Source of the DNA: Tetraselmis striata
Taxonomy: Eukaryota > Chlorophyta > Chlorodendrophyceae > Chlorodendrales > Chlorodendraceae
Reading direction: 5' to 3'
DNA: 64,000 bases
Assembly: GCA_006384855.1 (NCBI GenBank)
Contig: VCJN01002143.1
Location: 146,482-210,481 of the forward strand
Position 1 is the first letter of the stretch. Every line of letters begins with the position of its first letter. Under the pieces are notes generated by a model that saw nothing but the letters and a program-made list of their open reading frames with translations, made no database searches and was not told the origin of the DNA. Below are positions 58,265 through 64,000 of this stretch, one piece after another. Made by a program: the position numbers and the translations under genes.

Positions 58265-59430
58265 TCATCCAGCCAAAGAGGTGCCATGTTGCCGGACACG
58301 GCAACACTGTTGGTCGATGTAATCGAGCACCACGCTGGACTCCATCGCCCAGCCGCCGAAATACTGTATCTTTTGCATCATCATGCCGATCACGTACGCG
58401 GCTGTAGTGCCCCCCTTCCGGAGGGAGTGGGACGTCCACGCGAACCCCGCCTGGCGGGGCGGCGGCTGTCAGCACCAATTGCACGGATGTCAGCACCAAT
58501 TGCAGCCAGCTTGTGAGGTTGTCAGCCGCCCACCTAGCCTGCCCATCTCGCTCGTTGATGGCCCATCGAGCCACTGGCACACGCCCTCCGGCGAACACCT
58601 GACGGGCGGCATCGAAATAGCGCAGCAGCTCCGCGATGTCGGCATGGCGGGCTGATGCTGGCGGGTGACACAACAACTTCTTGCTTGCATCCGCGCCACG
58701 CTGGCCTTTCCCGGTCACGATGGTAGTTTAGGAGGATTCCACCGTCCGGGCCGACCGCGAGGTCTCCCGTACGACACTTCACTCCCGCTCCTCCGCGGCA
58801 GAATAACTGATAGAGTACGACGACTGCCGGGCTGGCGCGGAACAGCAGCTTCACGCGTACCACAGTACCCGGGCCCGTGCCCCAATTAAGTCCCAGCTCC
58901 AGCCGTAGGTCATTTGCCATGGCCAGAGCTCTCAGCACCACACGCGCGGGCAACGGGGCCCGCATCAACTCGGGGTATAGCGTCACCTGTGACGCTGCAA
59001 GACCCTTGCGGACCATGCCCACCAGATCGCCCAGAGCCATCGGCTCCCGGCCGTGGTCCTTGAAGAAGGTGTTCACGGCCGACCGGTAAGGCTGCAGGCT
59101 GGAGGCCTTGATCGTCCCCATGTTGCCCAACCACGTGACGTACCGTGCCATAGTCCCGGGGTCTGCCGCCAGGGCCGGCCGCTGCTCCTCCTCGGAGAAA
59201 CGATAATATTGCTTCATGCAAGTAGCGTACGATGCCGCAGTGGCCGGCGCCCACGCAGCTAATAGGAGCTCCAGGGTTTGGGCGCCCCGGGTGTCAGACC
59301 CTAGCACCCGTGTCATATACGGTCGCATCGAATCAGCCCACAGTGATGTACAACTCGCGACTACCTCGACACGGTACTTCACCGTTGTAGTTCGTACCGG
59401 TGCCGCACGTACATCCGGTAGTTGATGGCC
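58265..59430 (-). pseudogene. Tyrosine recombinase, second copy, frameshifted
   Basis: Long open part (about 59390-58534): LELLLAAWAPATAASYATCM, MARYVTWLGNMGTIKASSLQ, PYRSAVNTFFKDHG and LFRASPAVVVLYQLFCRGGA with the first catalytic Arg region. The catalytic C-terminus lies in another frame: AWTSHSLRKGGTTAAYVIG (H-x-x-R), YFGGWAMESSVVLDYID (nucleophile Tyr), stop at 58265. Between them a duplicated word (AATTGGTGCTGACA, twice within 40 bases at about 58475-58510) and a stop break the frame. Closely similar in motif spacing to the recombinase at 32.1-33.2 kb but clearly diverged. Confidence 0.85.
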
Positions 59431-59799
59431 GTTGCCCGGATGCAGGGCACTCGCGTAGCACCAGCGTAGCACTAGCGGAGCACTCGCGGTCCCTCGGCGC
59501 AAGTATACCCATGCACGAAGGGAACGCGGAATACAACCACGGGCCGGTGAGACCTGCCGATAATACCTCGCCCTTCTTGCCGCCCCGGACGGAATAAACC
59601 GGCGCGCGGCGACACCGTGAGCTCCTCCGCTGCCATCCCGGTGAGTGCATGGTGCCACACCTTGCCCTCCCATCGCGGCGCGACGACGGTCCCCGCTGCG
59701 CCACTTTGTTGCGGCTTCTGCGCGAGGTCTGGTAGCAGGGGCCAAGGTGCGATGCACCAATTGTTTATCGGCGCCAGTCCGCATCCGGTAGGTGCAACG

Positions 59800-60131
59800 A
59801 GTCCACCGCCTCGCACGTAGGCGGGTCCATCTACGCCGCGTTGTAGCGAGGGAGCAGGATGCTGAGGGCGGACGCGAAGCGGTCGATGGAGTGAGGGCCG
59901 AACCGACTCATAAGTTTCGAGATCAATAGGGGGTCAAATTGCCAGTCGTCGCTGCCGAGCGAATGTACCGGCCGCGCATGTGGATGCAGTGCAAGTCCAA
60001 CAAGCAACACAGTCTCGCAGCTCAGCCATCATCTCGGGCGAGCGTAAGGTTAGGCCCGACAGAACGTGACATGCCGCGTGGTTGTCCTCGTGCAAGAGGA
60101 CGTTGCGCATGGAGGACGGACGTGGGAACAC
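59800..60131 (-). pseudogene. RNase H relic of a DIRS-order element
   Basis: RNVLLHEDNHAACHVLSGLT then RSPEMMAELRD match the RNase H segment RNRHIRLHEDNQAVFGVLTN of the element at 60.5-61.3 kb. Downstream a second frame reads DDWQFDPLLISKLMSRFGPH then SIDRFASALSILLPRYN, the usual post-RNase H tail. Frame changes make it non-functional. Confidence 0.75.
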
Positions 60132-60259
60132 GGCTATAGCGTACTATATAGCCGCGGGCGGCGAAATTTGTAACGTCGGGTAAAACCCGTCGTACTTAGC
60201 CCCCGTGTATTTCAAACCTCTATAATTCTCAATATGACCACTAAACAAGCCCACCGAGG

Positions 60260-60293
<34 letters not shown>

Positions 60294-60509
60294 CTGTGGT
60301 GCGCTCAATGGAGCGTGCCACAGCAAAGAAGAGTGGACTACCGGTCGTCCGCCGTGGAGGCATGTGGTGGCCCGCCCTGACGAGCCGCCGTGAACATGCC
60401 GCCGTACGCATACGCGCGCTACGAGCGCCGTGACAGGGCTATCATGTACCTTGAGAAAATCCACAAAAAACTAGTTTAGAACATTTAACAGAAACGCCTT
60501 GTTTGCCGA

Positions 60510-61348
60510 CTAGAAAATGCAACGAGCAGCAGGCCACGGGCAGGGGTCATGTGAGGGAATGTTGAATAAGGCAACGACGGGCCAGCGAGATGAAGAGGTA
60601 GTCGCGGCGCGGTTTCTAGGAGCGCATGTTGGAGCACATCTCCGAGAGGAGCGGGTACTAAGCTTTGTCAGGCCAGTAGGGGAACAATAATGACGATGGT
60701 TGGGGCACCACTGGACTTTCATTTTGGAGACCGGATTGCCGATGAGGTTCCAGTGGGGGTTATTACACCAATTACGTACATCGTCGGAGAGGTGCAAGGC
60801 GTCGACGGCCTCGCACCGCGGGTAGTCACGCCAACGGGCGTTGTAGCGGGGCAGGAGGGCGTTTTCGGACGTCACGAAGCGGTCGATGGTGCACGCGCCC
60901 CCACTTAACACCGAGCGAGGCGAATCGACGCGGGTTGAGTTGCCTGTTGTCGCAGCAGTCAATCTCGCGACTGAGGCAGTCAGCCCATATATTCGCCGCG
61001 GAACGGATGTAGCGAACGGAAAGCGTAATATGCCATGTGTCTCCATGAGGTACCATATTTTGCCGTAGCTCAACCATGAGGCGCGAGGAGAGAGAGGTGA
61101 TGAGGTTGGTGAGGACGCCGAAAACCGCTTGGTTATCCTCGTGCAAGCGAATGTGACGGTTGCGGAGCATGGGGAGGAAGTAAGGCTCCATAGCCAAACG
61201 GACGGCTTTGATTTCTTTCAGGGTACGTATTGTGCACATAGCGGTCATCGTCGTACCAAAAACCGCGAACTTCGTGGTGTTCGTTCAGAACGGCATCCAA
61301 ACCGTACCACGAACCGTCGACGACCGTGCAAGTAGCCGGTTTCGACAT
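60510..61348 (-). pseudogene. RNase H domain and tail, frameshifted
   Basis: First part DGSWYGLDAVLNEHHEVRGF; then RTLKEIKAVRLAMEPYFLPM, RLHEDNQAVFGVLTNLITSL and SVRYIRSAANIWADCLSRE, the DIRS-order RNase H motif set with E (KEIKAV), D (HEDNQ) and D (ADCLSR). After a frame change come TIDRFVTSENALLPRYNARW, YPRCEAVDALHLSDD and WCNNPHWNLI, the conserved tail of these polyproteins. Confidence 0.85.
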
Positions 61349-61399
61349 GGCGGTTAATGGGGCGCGGCAGCTGTGTTACGTTGGCACACCCACTAACCA

Positions 61400-62365
61400 T
61401 TGCAGGTCACGTTCGAGCTAGCGTTTCTTGGGCTAGCAGGTGAGCTTTACGGGGGCGGACCAAGAGTCGCGAGTCTTGAGCACGTCATGCAGCTCATGGA
61501 GGTAGAAATGGGTAGGGGCGATGGCCAAGTAGAGAAACTGGCACTTGCCCGCGAGGGCGGCCAACTCGCGAGCGGGCAGCCACCGAAGGTCACGTTTCAC
61601 TCGATGGATCGGGCGTTTTGCCTTGCGAGCGATGACAACGAGTTTCTCAAGCGGGCGCACGATAAAATTTCGACCCCGACGTGTCAATTTCTAACACTAG
61701 ATGCACGAACTTCTGGGTAGTAGACTCCCAGCCGCCCTTGTTGGGGTTGCGCAACATGCCAAACCCGGAGAGGTGGCGTTCGATGTAGTCGCGTTGCCAC
61801 ATGGCCTCAGCATGAGTCCGAGCTGGAAGCAGGAATCGTCCATAAGGGCAATATGCGTAGGCCAAATCGGCGTCGGGGACCGTGTGCCGTCTGCGTCAGC
61901 CGGGTTACGACGCAATGCCCAACTGAGGACGTTGATGAACTGACAGAAGTAGAAAGGGGACAAAGACCAGCCCATAGGAAGGCGAGCTAGCCGGTATGAA
62001 GTGCCGCGGGAATCGATGGTGAAGAAGTCCGCGTTTTCAAGGGCGATTCCAACCGCGTAACCTTATCATGCCCGGTCCTCATCATGCAGCAGGTCCGCCT
62101 GCATCATGTAATCCCCAAGGTGCGCAAAATTGCGTAAATGCGAAAGCGTCTCGAACGAAAGATCGCGCGTCTCGCAGTAGCAGTTCAGGGGGCGGAGGCC
62201 AATGATGAGCCTCCATTGGTTTGTTCCGGCCTTAGGAACCAAGAACGGCCGGCACACCCAGCATTTTGTGCAGTAGCCTCGCTCCCAAGCTCCAACGGCC
62301 AAGTAGCGAACTAAGTCAGCGTCCATAAGCTTCAGTTGGGCCAGAGTAGTTGCACCCGCCTCCAT
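61400..62365 (-). pseudogene. Reverse transcriptase, frameshifted
   Basis: Frame pieces in order: CRPFLVPKAGTNQWRLIIGL then RPLNCY (motifs 1-2), SHLRNFAHLGDYMMQADL, YRLARLPMGWSLSPFYFCQF (motif B-like GWSLSP), IALMDDSCF (the xMDD active site), QRDYIERHLSGFGMLRNPNK, and LPARELAALAGKCQFLYLAI (thumb/connection). Stops and at least two frame changes (around 62065 and 61850) prevent a full product. Confidence 0.85.
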
Positions 62366-63112
62366 TGATACCCCCCCGATGAAAAGAAGGGGGGGGCAAG
62401 CTCGTCTAGAAACGGAACGCGTACACTTCTAGAGATCATGTTGAGAACACGGCGATTCGGCTTGCCGGTTACAGATATTACGACGGACACGATGTCTCAT
62501 AAGGGGGAGTCGGACGGTACATGATTCGGCGCGATGGATGCCGTGAGGGGGCGAACATAGCGCCATGTCGCTCTACCTGCTGGCCCTCTCCGCGTCGGCG
62601 TCAGGGTCCCGATGCGCGGCACAGCAGAAGTGCCGCGGCGTGGGAGTAGCCATGTGTAACTGGGCACTGACTTGGCGACAAGCAGTGGAGTGTTACTTTG
62701 TATTTGAAACTAGACGACGGGCATGCGCCGGCATGGGCCCCAATCGAGCGCATCTCGGCCACCTAGGCCCGACTAGGGGTCAGTATGGAGCGAGCCATGC
62801 CTACACGGGAGAGGGCAGCCATGGGATACTCTTGTTCGACACTGCGTCGAAGGGCTTGGACCTTATTTCGCTGAGTGGGGGAAGCGCTGCGGCTTCGTCC
62901 CTCTCCTCGCGTTGGGCGAGTAAATCAGCAGCTCGTTTCGCGTGTACTACTTAGCGCGTCGCTAGCGGCGCGCATCGATGAACAACACAAACCCTAGCGG
63001 ATTTTTCCTTGCCGGGGGGGGGGGGGGGGGGGGAAGGGCCACGCTCACCATACATGGTACGATGGCGGGAGACGAGCGCCCTACGCGGCGAAAAATGCCT
63101 CGACGTTGCTAT
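62366..63112. other. 5' part of the RT element, no ORF recognised
   Basis: Where a Gag would be expected on the minus strand I see no motif. An 18-base G run is at about 63016-63033. Confidence 0.4.
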
Positions 63113-63286
63113 GGTGCTCTCGATGAAGCGTGCCACAACAGAGGAGAGCGGACCGGTCGGCCGCCGTGGAGCCAAGTGGTGGCCCTGCTGACCGACCCAT
63201 ACATGCGCGCGCATGCGCGCGGTACCGGCACGCGCAAGGGATATTCCGTACATTGAAAGAAATCACATAAACTAGTTTAGAACAAT

Positions 63287-63620
63287 GTGGTGCAGCTACT
63301 GCTGTGGCAACATCCAAGCCACGGTACAGCATGACACAAAAGTCCCCGTATGGCATGTTATGATATAAACAAGTTTGTAGGGTTCCCTCCTTTCCAAACT
63401 ACTTTTAATGCTACATGTGCTGCGAAGTGGTACGGGTTACTAGCTCAACCGACGGTGTGCCCGTCCGTGTGAATCACGAGTAGGCATGAAAGTGGCCGCA
63501 ACACTTGAGCCTCCCATGTTCCAGTTTTGCTATGTTACACACCGCGATATTTGTCTCGTAACCGTTGTTTCAAGACCATCACACCCGGCTCACCATCCAT
63601 GTGTGTAGTTCCGGACGTCC
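63287..63620. other. Spacer before the plus-strand Gag copy
   Basis: No motif supported. May be the leader of the element that continues past 64000. Confidence 0.3.
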
Positions 63621-64000
63621 GTGCGCCACCATGCCAGATGGAGAAGACCCCGTAGCCGGCCGACGCCCAAATCGCTTCAAGCAGACGTACATGCCCATTC
63701 TACATCGTTGCTCGAGCACACGTCGTCGTTGGCCCAATTGACGGCTCGTGGACGTGGTGTCGATGGAGACGGAGCACATGTGGCTCTATCTAGATTCGGC
63801 CAGCGCGTTGCCAGACAGCCGACATGCAGCTCTACATTGCGCCCTGACTTGCTAGAGTACATCCATAGCGGCCGTGTCGGAGCAAAATCCGCGAGTGACG
63901 AGGCGGACGACCACCTCGCGGTGCCATAGCTACTGCAAAGAGCAGAGCCCGGTTACGAGGACGTTCGACCGGTCAACCGAGTGCCTAGACTTTTCTCATT
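63621..64000 (+). pseudogene. Gag-like ORF, second copy, runs off the window
   Basis: Reads LQADVHAHSTSLLEHTSSLA, QLTARGRGVDGDGAHVALSR, RPDLLEYIHSGRVGAKSASD and DHLAVP, then TAG (63927-63929). The same frame continues LLQRAEPGYEDVRPVNRVP to the window end. This is residue-by-residue parallel to the minus-strand Gag at 34689-34330. Here the TAG replaces a codon that is Glu in the other copy, while the TAG of the other copy is a sense codon here. It marks a further element in plus orientation. Confidence 0.8.

Larger units (their letters stand above)
58064..60238 (-). mobile_element. Tyrosine-recombinase retroelement fragment (RNase H end plus recombinase)
   Basis: Bracketed by direct repeats 58064-58187 and 60114-60238 (both read GGCGRAATTTGTAAYGTCGG then GTAAMACCCGTCGT). 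Between them, on the minus strand, lie the end of an RNase H domain and a recombinase. No RT is present. The repeats differ from those of the neighbouring RT-bearing element, so this is a separate family or subfamily. Confidence 0.75.
60298..63286 (-). mobile_element. RT/RNase H retroelement without recombinase
   Basis: Direct repeats 60298-60486 and 63113-63286 share GAGCGTGCCACARCARAG-type sequence, GGCCGCCGTGGAG and the end word ACTAGTTTAGAACA. Inside, on the minus strand, are reverse transcriptase and RNase H. A 31-base G run lies just outside the left repeat. The end word is a variant of CCCATAAACTAGTTTAGATC at the ends of the 31.7-kb element, linking the two families. Confidence 0.8.

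Noticed and set aside
591-63033. Poly-C/poly-G runs as assembly gaps or cloning artefacts
   Set aside because: Lengths vary and are embedded in otherwise phase-consistent introns at recurring positions. They look genuine, although exact lengths may be unreliable.
1-64000. CRISPR arrays, rRNA or tRNA genes
   Set aside because: No spaced direct-repeat array other than satellites. No T-loop GGTTCRANNCC with a matching acceptor stem was found; the GGGTTCGAATGAGG at 35071 has no cloverleaf around it.

Overview
This window looks like nuclear DNA of a green alga (Chlorophyta). The coding sequence is GC-rich and split by many short GT-AG introns. Gene content combines plastid or plant-type genes (an RSH1-type ppGpp enzyme, a membrane protein whose ectodomain matches a land-plant family) with genes of a ciliate/centriole-bearing eukaryote (a CEP104-like TOG protein, RPAP3). 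The transposons are the tyrosine-recombinase (DIRS/PAT/TOC-like) retroelements known from volvocine and related algae. I cannot name the genus. No rRNA, tRNA or CRISPR was seen. Long C or G homopolymers (11-31 nt) are scattered through introns and spacers.

Layout. 1-3340 (+): the 3' part of an intron-rich Tnp2-like transposase gene. 3.6-9.5 kb: a decamer satellite, a 182-codon ORF, a broken ORF and a 228-bp tandem repeat. 8.28-10.92 kb (+): TOG-domain gene. 13.75-16.32 kb (+): membrane-anchored glycerophosphodiester phosphodiesterase. 17.95-21.20 kb (-) and 21.86-23.86 kb (+): a divergent pair, respectively a 589-aa type I membrane protein and a 292-aa multi-span membrane protein. 24.19-27.56 kb (-): ankyrin/coiled-coil gene. 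28.46-29.01 kb (-): unrecognised ORF. 29.88-31.26 kb (-): secreted or Golgi carbohydrate sulfotransferase. 31.74-37.98 kb: two adjacent tyrosine-recombinase retroelements with split direct repeats. 38.0-39.8 kb: an unrecognised repeated gene and a fold-back repeat. 40.58-48.63 kb (+): a clean 14-exon RSH1 gene. 51.57-54.44 kb (+): a Gln/His/Pro-rich probable regulator. 55.69-57.38 kb (-): RPAP3. 58.06-64.0 kb: more tyrosine-recombinase retroelement modules (RNase H/recombinase, RT/RNase H, and a second Gag on the plus strand running off the window).

Five gene models (RSH1, GDPD, sulfotransferase, the 589-aa membrane protein and the Q/H/P-rich protein) close with every splice phase consistent. 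I count them as well supported. RPAP3, the TOG gene, the ankyrin gene and the transposase carry isolated frameshifts, which are either decay or consensus errors.

Most unusual features: (1) the retroelements are split into modules, one with Gag and recombinase but no RT, one with RT/RNase H but no recombinase, and one with terminal repeats only, all with related ends; (2) poly-C tracts sit a few bases after many 5' splice sites; (3) the 589-aa membrane protein fuses a plant-type cysteine-rich ectodomain to a PAN/Apple-like module; (4) a 10-mer (TAGCGACTAC) recurs in the spacers; (5) a fold-back repeat family is partly flanked by a 14-bp duplication.
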